Shown here in pieces: positions 16,538-24,524 of a stretch of 41,112 nucleotides of DNA. Position numbers and translations under genes: made by a program. How positions within the stretch are numbered: position 1 is the first letter of the stretch; each line of letters starts with the position of its first letter. Source of the DNA: Paracoccaceae bacterium (GTDB lineage Bacteria; Pseudomonadota; Alphaproteobacteria; Rhodobacterales; Rhodobacteraceae); contig JALSKC010000075.1 of the NCBI GenBank assembly GCA_026989055.1, positions 1 to 41,112 of the forward strand, read 5' to 3'. The notes below the pieces were generated by a model. The model saw only the letters and a program-made list of their open reading frames with translations. It searched no databases and was not told the origin of the DNA.

Positions 16538-18580
16538 TCATTCGTCGAGCCACCACTGCACCGGACGGTAAGGATAGGTCCGGTAGTATTCGTAGGAGGC
16601 GGTCTTGAACGGAACGAAGTTCTTGAGCGCGTTGCGGTGGTAGATCGGCGCGGGCGCCTGGACGGTGCCGATGAACAGCAGCTGGCTGGTCATCATCTCC
16701 ACCAGCTTCGCGCCGAGACTGGCCTGCTCGTCCGAGCCGGGCGAGGCCGACTGGAAGGCGTCGATGGTATCGGAAAGCTCATAGACCCACTGCGGCGGCT
16801 TTACGCCCTTGGTTCCGCCCGAATCGATGTATTCGGCCCACAGCATGCCGGTGCGGTGCGCGAAGTAGTTCTCGAACGGCGGCTTCCACAGCTCGGCCAC
16901 CCCCATGATGATCGGCAGCGGCTGGCCCTTGTTCCACATGCCCACGTCCAGCTGGTTGGAGGACTGGGCCGAGCGGTACTCGTCGGGGGTGACCTCCTTG
17001 ACGGTGGTCTGGATGCCCACCTCCGACCAGTACTGGCCGACCAGCTCGACCACCTGGCCGGGGATGCCCTGGGTGGCGAACTGCAGGTTCAGCACCAGCT
17101 TGTCGCCGTTGGGCAGTTCGCGGAAGCCGTCGCCGTCGAGATCCTTCATGCCGATCTCGTCAAGCAGGGCATTGGCGCGGGCCGGGTCGTACTCGGCCTT
17201 GTAGCTCAGCCACTTGGGATCGACGAAATCGGGCGTGGGCGAAAACCCGATGTACTGCTTGGGCTCGCCGAGGCCGAAGAAGGCGGTCTCGTTGAGCTCG
17301 TCGCGGTTGATCGCCACCGACATCGCCTCGCGGAAGCGCACGTCGCCGAAGACCTCGCGCTTGGCCGGATCCTCGGAGGTGACGTTGAACGAGAAGGTCG
17401 GCATGGCGATGGTCGGCTTCAGATCCACCGTGAAATCGCCCTTTTCCTGGTTTTCGAGCAGCAGCGGCGCCGAGGGCAGGGTCAGGGATTGCGCCTTGTA
17501 GGTGACCTCGGCGTTGACCAGCTTGAGCAGGCGCACCTCGTTCTCGTTGGCATAGGTCTCGTCCTGCTCGTTGATGTAGGGCAGCTGGTTGCCGGCGGTG
17601 TCGACCGCGAAGAAATACGGGTTGGCGACGAACTTCCGCCCTTCCGTGGTTTCCTTCACGATCTGGTAGCTTTCCAGCGTCGGCATCGCGTCACGCGGCA
17701 GCCTGGCCACCTTGTCGGGGCTGTTGAGCATCGGCGTGCCGGTATCGGTCCAGTCCGAGTTGCCGTAATAGGCCTTGATCAGCGCATAGCCGTTCTCGAA
17801 CCCGTAGGATTGCGCCAGCTTGTCGGCATCGGGGTTGAGCGCCGGGTGGAACTGGCCCAGGAAATGCTTCGGCTGGAAGGGCTGGGCATAGATGGTGGCG
17901 AAGGTCGCCAGCAGCCCGGGCTTGGGCGCCGGCAGCTTGAAGACCACCGTCTGCGGATCGGGGGTTTCCACCGTCATCGGCTGGCCGGCCACGAGCGCGT
18001 AATCCTTCGGCTTGGAGAACACGTTCGGGTCCATCATCAGGTTGTCGTACCAGAACTTGATGTCGGCCGAGGTGAACGGCGCCCCGTCGGACCACTTGTG
18101 CCCCTTGCGCAGCCGGAAGGTCAGCTCGGTGAAATCCTCGTTCCATTCCCAGGACTTGGCCACATAGGGCACGATGGTCTGCAGGTCGTCCGAATAGCGC
18201 ACCAGGTTGACATGGCGCACCGACAGGAAATCGGAGGTGCCGGCCTCCGGCGCGTTGGAGAGCGCATCGAAGACGCCGCCGTAGCGACCGATCGATTCAT
18301 AGGGCGCGATCACCAGCGGTTCCTCGGGCAGGCGCTCGGAAAGGGGGGGCAGCGCGGGGTTGCCGCGGATCCTGGCGTTGAGCTCCGCGATCGCCGGGTT
18401 CTCGGCGAATTCCAGCGTGCAGCTGGCCAGCGACTGGAATTCCGCCAGGTCGTATTGCTGCGGATGTTTCCCCGGCGCCACGCCCTGCATGTCGCTCACG
18501 GTGACCGGAGGGCACGGCGCGGCACCGGCCGCCGCCGTGACTGCCAGCAGCGCCGCTCCCGAAAGGAACACTCGTTTCAT
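16538..18580 (-). CDS. ABC importer solute-binding protein, SBP family 5, about 680 aa
   Basis: Periplasmic receptor of the Opp/Dpp cluster. N-terminal Sec signal 'MKRVFLSGAALLAVTAAAGAA' with no lipobox Cys at the cleavage site. Family 5 features: 'TFRLRKGHKWSDGAPFTSADIKFWYDNLM', 'LLATFATIYAQPFQPKHFLGQ', 'REVFGDVRFREAMSVAINRDELNETAFFGLG', and a C-terminal 'YRTYPYRPVQWWLDE'. At 680 aa it is larger than typical DppA/OppA (about 540), with an extra N-terminal segment of about 80 residues. ATG at 18580 follows AGGGAGAA. First gene of the operon. The ligand is unknown; co-location with PMH and PhnWX suggests a phosphonate or phosphonate ester, but family 5 proteins also bind peptides, opines, glutathione or sugars. 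Confidence 0.92.
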   Translation of the reverse strand: MKRVFLSGAALLAVTAAAGAAPCPPVTVSDMQGVAPGKHPQQYDLAEFQSLASCTLEFAENPAIAELNARIRGNPALPPLSERLPEEPLVIAPYESIGRYGGVFDALSNAPEAGTSDFLSVRHVNLVRYSDDLQTIVPYVAKSWEWNEDFTELTFRLRKGHKWSDGAPFTSADIKFWYDNLMMDPNVFSKPKDYALVAGQPMTVETPDPQTVVFKLPAPKPGLLATFATIYAQPFQPKHFLGQFHPALNPDADKLAQSYGFENGYALIKAYYGNSDWTDTGTPMLNSPDKVARLPRDAMPTLESYQIVKETTEGRKFVANPYFFAVDTAGNQLPYINEQDETYANENEVRLLKLVNAEVTYKAQSLTLPSAPLLLENQEKGDFTVDLKPTIAMPTFSFNVTSEDPAKREVFGDVRFREAMSVAINRDELNETAFFGLGEPKQYIGFSPTPDFVDPKWLSYKAEYDPARANALLDEIGMKDLDGDGFRELPNGDKLVLNLQFATQGIPGQVVELVGQYWSEVGIQTTVKEVTPDEYRSAQSSNQLDVGMWNKGQPLPIIMGVAELWKPPFENYFAHRTGMLWAEYIDSGGTKGVKPPQWVYELSDTIDAFQSASPGSDEQASLGAKLVEMMTSQLLFIGTVQAPAPIYHRNALKNFVPFKTASYEYYRTYPYRPVQWWLDE

Positions 18581-18695
18581 GATCAGTTCTCCCTGTTTTG
18601 GATCCCGCGGAGCACGAGGCAGAAACCCCGCCCGACTCCGGTTGCCGTTCTGGCGCACCACTGTGAAGCCCGTGTGACACCGGCACGGATTCCGT

Positions 18696-18749
18696 TCGTT
18701 TTTCTTCCCTTTTCTTCTTCTTGCTTCTTCTTCGCCTTTCCTTCTTCTG
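18696..18749. repeat. Pyrimidine-rich (TTC)n-like tract
   Basis: About 54 bases almost wholly of T and C, built on repeated TTCTTC units with only three G interruptions. It stands out in a GC-rich region. On the transcribed strand of the ABC operon it gives a GAA/AAG-rich leader 115-170 nt before the binding-protein start. It might affect mRNA stability or DNA structure; no known element matches. Confidence 0.6.
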
Positions 18750-18830
18750 CAGCCTCCGTCCCTGCCGCGCGAAAAGACAGCCCGGCGACCGGAGCGATTC
18801 TGCAGATCGCTCCCAAGCCGCCGTTTGAAA

Positions 18831-18860
18831 AGAGTTGTCCAGCCCGCGTGCGCCTGTCAA
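18831..18860 (-). promoter_or_regulatory. Candidate sigma-70 promoter of the ABC importer operon
   Basis: On the minus strand, TTGACA (18860-18855) is a perfect -35 box; 18 nt further is AACTCT (18836-18831), a weak -10. It would give a leader of roughly 245 nt before the binding-protein ATG. Supported only by the -35 match and orientation. Confidence 0.35.
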
Positions 18861-19086
18861 CTGATTTTCAGGGGGCCTTCAGGCGCGCCTGCGGGCGCGA
18901 ACCGCACCGATGATGCGGATGATCCGCAGGAGACAGGCGCGGACGGTGGCAGCGGAGCGCAGGCTGATGCCGGTGCCGCACCCCGGATCGCACGCCGGAA
19001 AGCGGCGGCTCCACCGCGAAAGGCATGCAGCGGGGGCCGCGCAAGCGCCGGCCGGGGAGAGCGCGCCTCGGGTTCGAGGCGGGGCT

Positions 19087-19114
19087 GCGGCCGCCGGCAC
19101 CTGCCGGCGGCCGC
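19087..19114 (-). terminator. Terminator hairpin after phnX
   Basis: Perfect 13-bp inverted repeat, GCGGCCGCCGGCA and its complement, separated by CC; the practical loop is a few bases larger. It starts 24 nt after the phnX stop and has no T-tract. Likely the end of the phnWX transcript, setting it apart from the ABC operon downstream. Confidence 0.6.
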
Positions 19115-19137
19115 GGAGGCGGGGGATCATCGGCCGA

Positions 19138-19986
19138 TCAGGGCCTTTCGCCGCGGGCCAGGCGGGCGTTGATGTCCTCGATCACCGCCGGCAGCTCCAC
19201 CAGGCTGTCGATCACGTAATGCGCCCCGCTCTGCTCCAGCAGCTTGCGGGCATGGGCCATGCGGCGGGCGATTTCCTCCTCCGAGAGGGTCTTTTCCTCT
19301 TCCAGCGAATTGATGTTCATGTAGTTGGAATAGCGCACCAGCCCCACGCCCCAGCAGCCGGCATTGAGCGCCTCGCCCACACCGGAGGTGGTATCGTCGC
19401 ATTTCACCACCGACTTCACGTCGTCGATGTCCAGCAGGTCCATGTTGCGAAACACCATGTGCGGCTTGGGACGGGCGCCGTTGATCACCTCGTCGCCGGC
19501 CACGGTGGCATCCAGCTTCAGCCCCTGCTCCTGGGCCGCGCCGTGCAGGATGTCCACCATGTCGCGGGTGAAGCCGGTGGAAGCGCCCAGCCTGATCCCC
19601 TGCCGCTGCAGATCGAGGCATACCTCCTTCACCCCGGGCAGCAGAGTGGTGTATTCGGGCAGGCATTCCAGCTGGGCGGGCACGAAATCGGCGAACATGG
19701 CGTCCACGTCCTCCTGCGTGGGGTAGCGGCCCTTCACCGCCTTCCAGCGTTCGCGGATTTCCGGCACCTCGGTCAGGGCCTTGATGTGCAGGTCCTTGCG
19801 CAGCCCCATCGGCCCGCGCGCCTCTTCCATGGTGATCTCCACCCCCTGCCTGGCGAAGACCTCGACGAAAACCACCGCCGGCGCGATCACATAGGCATCG
19901 GCCAGGGTGCCGGACCAGTCCAGCACCACCGCCTTGATCCTGCCGCGATACTGGCGCTGGTAGGTGTATTCGGAAAAATTGCTCAT
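19138..19986 (-). CDS. phnX: Phosphonoacetaldehyde hydrolase (phosphonatase)
   Basis: HAD-superfamily enzyme that cleaves the C-P bond of phosphonoacetaldehyde to acetaldehyde and phosphate, step two of AEP degradation. Nucleophile Asp23 lies in 'VVLDWSGTLAD'. The Schiff-base Lys64 in 'GPMGLRKDLHIKAL' matches Lys53 of the Bacillus cereus enzyme with the same 41-residue spacing, which distinguishes it from other HADs. 'GASTGFTRDMVDIL' and 'KCDDTTSGVGEALNAGCWGVGL' complete the HAD loops. 282 aa is slightly longer than the 264-267 aa type enzymes because of an N-terminal extension. ATG at 19986 follows AAGGAA. Lies 52 bp downstream of phnW. Confidence 0.94.
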   Translation of the reverse strand: MSNFSEYTYQRQYRGRIKAVVLDWSGTLADAYVIAPAVVFVEVFARQGVEITMEEARGPMGLRKDLHIKALTEVPEIRERWKAVKGRYPTQEDVDAMFADFVPAQLECLPEYTTLLPGVKEVCLDLQRQGIRLGASTGFTRDMVDILHGAAQEQGLKLDATVAGDEVINGARPKPHMVFRNMDLLDIDDVKSVVKCDDTTSGVGEALNAGCWGVGLVRYSNYMNINSLEEEKTLSEEEIARRMAHARKLLEQSGAHYVIDSLVELPAVIEDINARLARGERP

Positions 19987-20038
19987 CTTTCGGGTTCCTT
20001 TGCGGTTGGTTGGCAACTTGCGGGACGGGCGGGTGCGA

Positions 20039-21229
20039 TCAGGCGGCGGACAGCCGGGCGCGTTCGGCCAGGGCCTCGGGGGGCGGCGCGGCGCTGCGCA
20101 CGCCCATTTCGGCCAGGGCCTCGCCGGCGGCGCGCACCACGCCGCGCATCACGGTTTCGTCCAGCCGGCCGATGCAGCCGATGCGGAAACTGTCCACCAC
20201 CGTCAGCTTGCCGGGGTAGATGATGAAGCCCTTCGCCTTGAGCAGCTCGTAGAAGCGGGCGAAGGAAAAGGCCGGATCGGCGGGGGTGAAGAAGGTGACG
20301 ATGATCGGCGAGAGCCAGCGCGCGTTCAGCAGCGTCTCGAAGCCCAGCGCGCGCATCCCTTCCACCAGCACGTCGCGGTTGCGCTCGTAGCGCGCCAGGC
20401 GGCCGGCCGTGCCGCCCTCGGCCGCGTGCAGCTCCAGCGCCTTCAGGAAGGCGGCCACCACATGGGTGGGCGGGGTGAAGCGCCACTGGCCGGTGCGTTC
20501 CATGTAGGCCCACTGATCGTGCAGGTCGAGGCTCAGCGAATGGCTGTTTCCCTTCGCCCGCTCGAGCGCCTGCCTGCGGGCGATCACGAAGCCGAAGCCC
20601 GGCACCCCCTCGATGCACTTGTTGGCCGAAGACACCATCGCCTCGAAGGGCACTTCGGCAGGCGCCAGCGGCAGGGCGCCGAAGGCGGACATGGAATCGA
20701 TCAGCAGCCTCCTCCCGGCGGCGGCGGTGGCCTCGGCGATTTCCTCCACCGGGTTGAGAATGCCCGAGGAGGTCTCGCAATGGACGACCACCACATCGCT
20801 GATCGACGGATCGCCGGCCAGGGCCGCGGCCACTTCCGCGCCGCGCGGCGGCAGGTAGTCGCCCTTGTCGATCACCACGTGATCGCGGCCCAGAGTGCGC
20901 AGTATGGCGGCGATGCGCTGGCCGTAGGCGCCGTTGGCCAGCACCAGCGCCTTGCCGTCGCGCGGGATGAAGCTGCCCAGCATCGCCTCGACGGCGAAGG
21001 TGCCCGAACCCTGCATCGGCACGCAGTCATGCGCCTCGCGGCCGCGGCCGGCCATCTCCAGCAGGCAGGCGCGCAGGCGGGCAGTCATTTCGCGAAAGTC
21101 GGAATCCCACGACCCCAGGTCGCGCAGCATCGCCTGCCTGACCTCGGCGGCGGTGGTCAGCGGCCCCGGGGTGAGCAGAAACGGTGCATCGGCACCGGGC
21201 TGCGTTCCGCTGGCTGTGTCCTCGGCCAT
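20039..21229 (-). CDS. phnW: 2-aminoethylphosphonate:pyruvate aminotransferase
   Basis: PLP enzyme (fold type I, class V) converting AEP plus pyruvate to phosphonoacetaldehyde plus alanine. Conserved '[19 protein letters not shown]', '[11 protein letters not shown]', '[11 protein letters not shown]', PLP-contacting Asp in 'LIDSMSAFG', and PLP-Lys204 in '[15 protein letters not shown]'. C-terminal '[21 protein letters not shown]' is diagnostic of PhnW. 396 aa. Start ATG at 21229. First gene of phnWX, divergent from a LysR gene; the 117-bp gap holds AT-rich dyads and is probably the control region for both. Confidence 0.96.
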   Translation of the reverse strand: MAEDTASGTQPGADAPFLLTPGPLTTAAEVRQAMLRDLGSWDSDFREMTARLRACLLEMAGRGREAHDCVPMQGSGTFAVEAMLGSFIPRDGKALVLANGAYGQRIAAILRTLGRDHVVIDKGDYLPPRGAEVAAALAGDPSISDVVVVHCETSSGILNPVEEIAEATAAAGRRLLIDSMSAFGALPLAPAEVPFEAMVSSANKCIEGVPGFGFVIARRQALERAKGNSHSLSLDLHDQWAYMERTGQWRFTPPTHVVAAFLKALELHAAEGGTAGRLARYERNRDVLVEGMRALGFETLLNARWLSPIIVTFFTPADPAFSFARFYELLKAKGFIIYPGKLTVVDSFRIGCIGRLDETVMRGVVRAAGEALAEMGVRSAAPPPEALAERARLSAA

Positions 21230-21275
21230 TGCCGCCCCCGGGTAACTGCTTCCGCAGCCGGTCTAGCCCGGTCCG

Positions 21276-21321
21276 ATTTCATATGTGAAATCGTTATTTT
21301 ATATTATATGATCGAAATCAT
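21276..21321. promoter_or_regulatory. Two dyads in the phnW/LysR divergent promoter
   Basis: ATTTCATATGTGAAAT (21276-21291) is a 16-bp near-palindrome matching its reverse complement at 14 of 16 positions. ATGAT-CGAA-ATCAT (21308-21321) has perfect 5-bp arms. Both lie in the most AT-rich patch nearby, between divergent starts, as expected of LysR recognition and activation sites. The LysR protein encoded next door is the natural candidate to bind. Confidence 0.5.
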
Positions 21322-21346
21322 CGATATATCATGCCGGGAGTCGCCG

Positions 21347-22243
21347 ATGCGCCATGTCCAGCTGCGCGCCTTTCACTTCGTCGCCACCGAGGGCGGGTTT
21401 TCCCGTGCGGCAAGGGCGCTCGGACTGACCCAGCCGGCGATATCCGATCAGGTGCGCGCACTCGAACAGGCCCATGACGTGCTCCTGTTCGACCGGAGCA
21501 AGAAGCAGATCAGGCTGACTCCGCAGGGCGAGCAGCTGCTGCGAATCACCCGGGCCATGTTCGAACACGAGGCCCGCGCCGCCGCCTTTCTCGCCGAATC
21601 CCGCGCGGTGGTGGCCGGGCATCTGCGCATCATCGCCGACAGCGCCCAGCATGTTGCCGGGCTGCTCGGCCGGTTCCGCACCCGCCACCCGAAGGTGCGC
21701 ATCACCCTGAGGTCGGGCAATTCGCGGGAAGTCGAGGCCGCGCTGGCCGCCTACCGGGCCGAGATCGGCGTGCTCGGCGGCTCCCTGCGCGCGGCCCGTT
21801 TCGAAAGCCTGTTGCTCGGGGCCAGCCCGATCGTCGCCTTTGCCGCCCGCGACCTTCCCGGCCGGCCGCACGGCCCGGCGACACTGCAGGAGCTGGCGCG
21901 CCTCCCGCTGGTGCTGCGCGAACCGGGCTCCGTCACCCGCAGCAAGCTGGAAGAGCAGGCCCGCGAAGCCGGCATGGAACTGTCGCCGGCGATCGAGGCC
22001 GAGGGCCGCGAGGCGGTGCGCGAGATCGTGGCCGCCGGCGGCGGGATCGGCTTCGTCTCCAGGGCCGAATACGGCCACGACCCGCGGCTGGTGATGATCC
22101 CCCTTGCGGGAACCCCGCCGACGATGGAGGAAACCGTGCTCTGCCTCTCCCAGCGAAAGGAGCTGCGCCTGATACGAGCCTTCATGGCGCTGGCACGGCA
22201 ATACGCGCAGACCGTTCCCCGCGACGCCCCTCCCGGCAGCTGA
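21347..22243 (+). CDS. LysR-family regulator, probable controller of phnWX
   Basis: 298-aa DNA-binding activator. The N-terminal helix-turn-helix spans about 15-40 ('GGFSRAARALGLTQPAISDQ' plus VRALE), then the wing 'LLFDRSKKQIRLTPQGEQLLR'. The C-terminal periplasmic-binding-like effector domain starts near 90 ('HLRIIADSAQHVAGLLGRFRTRHPKVRITLRSGNS'). ATG at 21347 with GGGAG 6 nt upstream; an in-frame ATG at 21308 lies inside the dyad region and is less likely. Divergence from phnW suggests it senses AEP or a downstream intermediate and activates phnWX, and perhaps the ABC importer; this is inferred from position. Confidence 0.9.
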   Translation: MRHVQLRAFHFVATEGGFSRAARALGLTQPAISDQVRALEQAHDVLLFDRSKKQIRLTPQGEQLLRITRAMFEHEARAAAFLAESRAVVAGHLRIIADSAQHVAGLLGRFRTRHPKVRITLRSGNSREVEAALAAYRAEIGVLGGSLRAARFESLLLGASPIVAFAARDLPGRPHGPATLQELARLPLVLREPGSVTRSKLEEQAREAGMELSPAIEAEGREAVREIVAAGGGIGFVSRAEYGHDPRLVMIPLAGTPPTMEETVLCLSQRKELRLIRAFMALARQYAQTVPRDAPPGS

Positions 22244-22277
22244 ACCGCGGGGACAGGGCGGCGGCCCTGCCGGCGGT
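22244..22277. terminator. Hairpin between convergent LysR and MerR genes
   Basis: Immediately after the LysR stop, CAGGGC / GCCCTG (loop GGCG) sits inside outer arms ACCGC / GCGGT. It is symmetric and so usable from both sides. No U-tract. Confidence 0.45.
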
Positions 22278-22280
22278 TGC

Positions 22281-22709
22281 TCAGCAGCCGATCTCCTCGT
22301 GCTCGGTCAGGCATTCCGAATGGTCGCGCAGGATTTCCAGAACCCGGCATTCGGCCACGCTGTCGCCACTGCATTCGCGCAGCATCCGCTCCAGCTCGGT
22401 CTTCAGCGCCTGCAGGCGCAGGATCCGCCGTTCCACCTGCACCAGCTGGCGGCGGGCGATCGAATCGGCCCCGGCGCAGGGCCGCTCGGGGTGGTCGGCC
22501 AGTTCCAGCAGTTCGCGGATGGCATCCAGCGAGAACCCCAGCTGGCGCGCATGGCGGATGAAGGAAAGCCGGTCCAGGTCGGCCTGCCGGTATCTGCGCT
22601 GCCCGCCGGCGCTGCGCTCCGGCTCGGGCAGAAGGCCGATCTGCTCGTAATAGCGGATCGTCTGCACCTTGGTGCCGGTCCTGCGCGACATGGTTCCGAT
22701 CGAGATCAT
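22281..22709 (-). CDS. MerR-family divalent-metal-responsive regulator
   Basis: 142-aa MerR protein. N-terminal winged HTH 'MISIGTMSRRTGTKVQTIRYYEQIGLLP', dimerisation helix about 80-112, then a Cys-rich metal-binding tail. Cys78 occupies the position that distinguishes divalent sensors (Cys79 in ZntR) from Cu(I) sensors, which have Ser there. Further potential ligands are Cys113, Cys121, His130, Cys133 and the C-terminal Cys142. This points to Zn, Cd, Pb or Co. Divergent from the ZIP transporter gene, its likely target or one of them. Converges on the LysR gene. Confidence 0.88.
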   Translation of the reverse strand: MISIGTMSRRTGTKVQTIRYYEQIGLLPEPERSAGGQRRYRQADLDRLSFIRHARQLGFSLDAIRELLELADHPERPCAGADSIARRQLVQVERRILRLQALKTELERMLRECSGDSVAECRVLEILRDHSECLTEHEEIGC

Positions 22710-22828
22710 GCCCTGCTCCCGCGCTGCGCTCCGGCCCCGCCCCCGCAGGCACCCCGCCGGGCGGGACCGGCCCTCGCCAGTCTAGCCCGCGGAAGCCGGC
22801 GGTGGAACCTCCGATGCGCGGCGGCCAA

Positions 22829-22850
22829 CTTGCGAATCATTCTCAAATGC
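22829..22850. promoter_or_regulatory. Candidate Fur-family (Fur/Mur/Zur) box upstream of the ZIP gene
   Basis: GCGAATCATTCTCAAATGC, read on the other strand, contains TTGAGAATGATT, close to the classical Fur-box half-site pattern. It is centred about 60 bp before the ZIP ATG, within the expected promoter. Metal-transporter context supports it; which Fur-family member binds is open. Confidence 0.4.
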
Positions 22851-22898
22851 TCGATATCGGGCCGGCCCACACCCGGGCCGACAGGCAAGGAACACAGC

Positions 22899-23681
22899 AT
22901 GGATGGCATGTCACCGATTCTCCTGGGGTTTCTCGGCAGCCTCGCCGCCGGTCTGATGACCGCCGTCGGGGCCTCGCCGGTGCTCTTCGGGCGCACGCCG
23001 ACACGGCAGACCCGCGACATCTCGCTCGGCTTCGCCGCCGGGGTGATGCTGGCGGCGTCCTTCTTCTCGCTGATCATTCCCGCGCTCGCGGCCGCCGAAG
23101 CCCGCTACGGACCCGGGGCCGTGCCCGCGCTGATCGCCTGCATCGGCATCCTGATCGGCATGGGGGCGTTGGCGCTCATGAACGAGCGCCTGCCGCACGA
23201 GCACTTCAGCTCCGGACGCGAGGGGCCGGCGGCCGAATCGATGCGCAGGATCTGGCTGTTCATCATCGCCATCACCATCCACAACCTGCCCGAAGGGCTC
23301 GCGGTGGGAGTCGGCTTCGGCGCCGAAGGATTCGCCGGGGGTTTTCCGATCGCGCTCGGAATCGGGCTGCAGAACGCCCCCGAGGGACTCGCGGTGGCGG
23401 TGGCGCTCCTGGGCGAAGGCTATTCGGCCCGGCGCGCCTGGACGGTCGCCGCGCTGACCGGGCTGGTGGAACCCGTTACCGGGCTTCTGGGCGCAACCGT
23501 GATCGTGGTCGCCCAGCCGCTGCTCCCCTGGGGGCTGGCCTTCGCCGCCGGCGCGATGCTCTATGTCATCAGCCACGAGATCATCCCCGAAACCCACCGG
23601 GCCGGACACCAGAACAAGGCCACCACGGGGCTGGCGGTCGGGCTCGTGGTGATGCTGTTCCTCGACGTCTGGCTGGGCTGA
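22899..23681 (+). CDS. ZIP-family metal transporter, GufA-like
   Basis: 260-aa inner-membrane transporter with about eight TM segments. Signature metal-site helices: 'AITIHNLPEGLAVGVGFG' (HNLPEG at 128-133) and 'GIGLQNAPEGLAVAVAL' (QNAPEG at 158-163), where Gln replaces the His of ZupT, as is usual for the GufA/ZIP11 branch. 'GLVEPVTGLLG' and 'YVISHEIIPETHR' are also family-typical. The variable loop has 'RLPHEHF'. Moves Zn, Mn, Fe or other divalent metals, usually into the cytosol. ATG at 22899 with AAGGAA upstream. A Fur-like box and a divergent MerR gene suggest two-way metal control. Confidence 0.92.
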   Translation: MDGMSPILLGFLGSLAAGLMTAVGASPVLFGRTPTRQTRDISLGFAAGVMLAASFFSLIIPALAAAEARYGPGAVPALIACIGILIGMGALALMNERLPHEHFSSGREGPAAESMRRIWLFIIAITIHNLPEGLAVGVGFGAEGFAGGFPIALGIGLQNAPEGLAVAVALLGEGYSARRAWTVAALTGLVEPVTGLLGATVIVVAQPLLPWGLAFAAGAMLYVISHEIIPETHRAGHQNKATTGLAVGLVVMLFLDVWLG

Positions 23682-23739
23682 ACCCCGCCGGGAACCGCCG
23701 CGGCGAGCGGGACGGGAGCAGTGGCGGGAGCGGAGCGGA

Positions 23740-23763
23740 GGGCGCCGGCCCGCCCCGGCGCCC
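23740..23763. terminator. Bidirectional 9-bp hairpin between ZIP and DUF3047 genes
   Basis: GGGCGCCGG / CCGGCGCCC with loop CCCGCC, perfect, centred between two convergent stops. GC-rich with no U-tract. Confidence 0.5.
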
Positions 23764-23822
23764 GGCCCGCGTGCGGGGGGTGTCCCGCGCTCACGGCGCG
23801 CGCTCCCCGGGCGCGGTGCGCC

Positions 23823-24524
23823 CTATTCCAGCCGCAGATTCTCGATCACCCCGCGCACCTGCCCGCCGGTATCATCGCTGTCGGCGCTCACCGCAAGCGC
23901 CACCAGCCGGCCCGCCGGCCTGCCGAACAGCCGTTCGAAATCGTTCCGCGGCGCCACCTGCTCGGAAAAGCGGCCGGTGCCGGCCTGGCGCAGCACCACC
24001 AGCCCCAGGCTCCCCTCCGCCCCGTAAGGGCTGATCAGGCGGGCGCCACGCGCGTGGTTCCCGCCCCAGACATAGACCACCATGCGCGCCGTGCCATCGC
24101 GCAGCAGCCGCCGGGCCGCTCTCGGCGACAGGGCCTCCGCCCGCTCCGGGGGCAGGAACACGAAGTAGAGCGCGAGATTGCGATCGTCCGCGCCCTTCAC
24201 GTGCAGCGGCGTCGGCACGACGGAACGGCTGACCGACCACTCCCAGGAAGCGCGCTCCGCATCCTGGAAGCGCCGTTCCAGCGGAGCATAGAACATGGAC
24301 ACGGTGCCGTCGGAAACCACCTCCAGCCGCGTGCCCTCGGCACGATATTCGTTCGACCAGAGGCGCAGGAACCCCTGCTCCTTCCAGCCGCGATCGAACC
24401 GTAACGCCTCGGCCGCAGCGCCCCCCGGCCAGCCGGCCAGCGCAACCGCTGCCGCCGCCAGTGCCGCAGCCGGCCGCCCCGCCCGCATCCGGGCCGAACC
24501 CGTTCTGCCCCCCTGCCGCCGCAT
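23823..24524 (-). CDS. DUF3047-family exported protein
   Basis: 233-aa protein with a signal peptide ('MRAGRPAAALAAAAVALAGWPGGAAAEA' region) and a DUF3047-like body: 'WEWSVSRSVVPTPLHVKGADDRNLALYFVFLPP', 'MVVYVWGGNHARGA' and 'RGVIENLRLE', beta-sandwich-like in pattern. Function unknown. The start is ATG at 24524 because AGGAGG lies 7 nt before it; the ATG two codons earlier is too close to that site. Last gene of the copA-cueR-CDF-MCO run, 121 bp after the multicopper oxidase. Context suggests periplasmic copper tolerance, unproven. Confidence 0.78.
   Translation of the reverse strand: MRRQGGRTGSARMRAGRPAAALAAAAVALAGWPGGAAAEALRFDRGWKEQGFLRLWSNEYRAEGTRLEVVSDGTVSMFYAPLERRFQDAERASWEWSVSRSVVPTPLHVKGADDRNLALYFVFLPPERAEALSPRAARRLLRDGTARMVVYVWGGNHARGARLISPYGAEGSLGLVVLRQAGTGRFSEQVAPRNDFERLFGRPAGRLVALAVSADSDDTGGQVRGVIENLRLE

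Larger units (their letters stand above)
18581..19137. other. 557-bp intergenic region between phnX and the ABC operon
   Basis: No credible gene is present; open frames here are short, lack ribosome-binding sites and show no recognisable protein. It holds the phnX terminator hairpin (19087-19114), a candidate promoter for the ABC operon (18831-18860) and a long pyrimidine-rich tract (18696-18749) that would be purine-rich in the ABC operon leader RNA. Confidence 0.7.

Noticed and set aside
16481-18913. 810-codon plus-strand frame opposite the ABC solute-binding protein
   Set aside because: The minus-strand gene has a signal peptide, family 5 motifs and operon partners; the plus frame is a Gly/Val/Leu-rich shadow.
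18879-19130. Small minus-strand frame in the phnX-ABC intergenic region
   Set aside because: It contains the phnX terminator hairpin, lacks a ribosome-binding site and shows no protein features.
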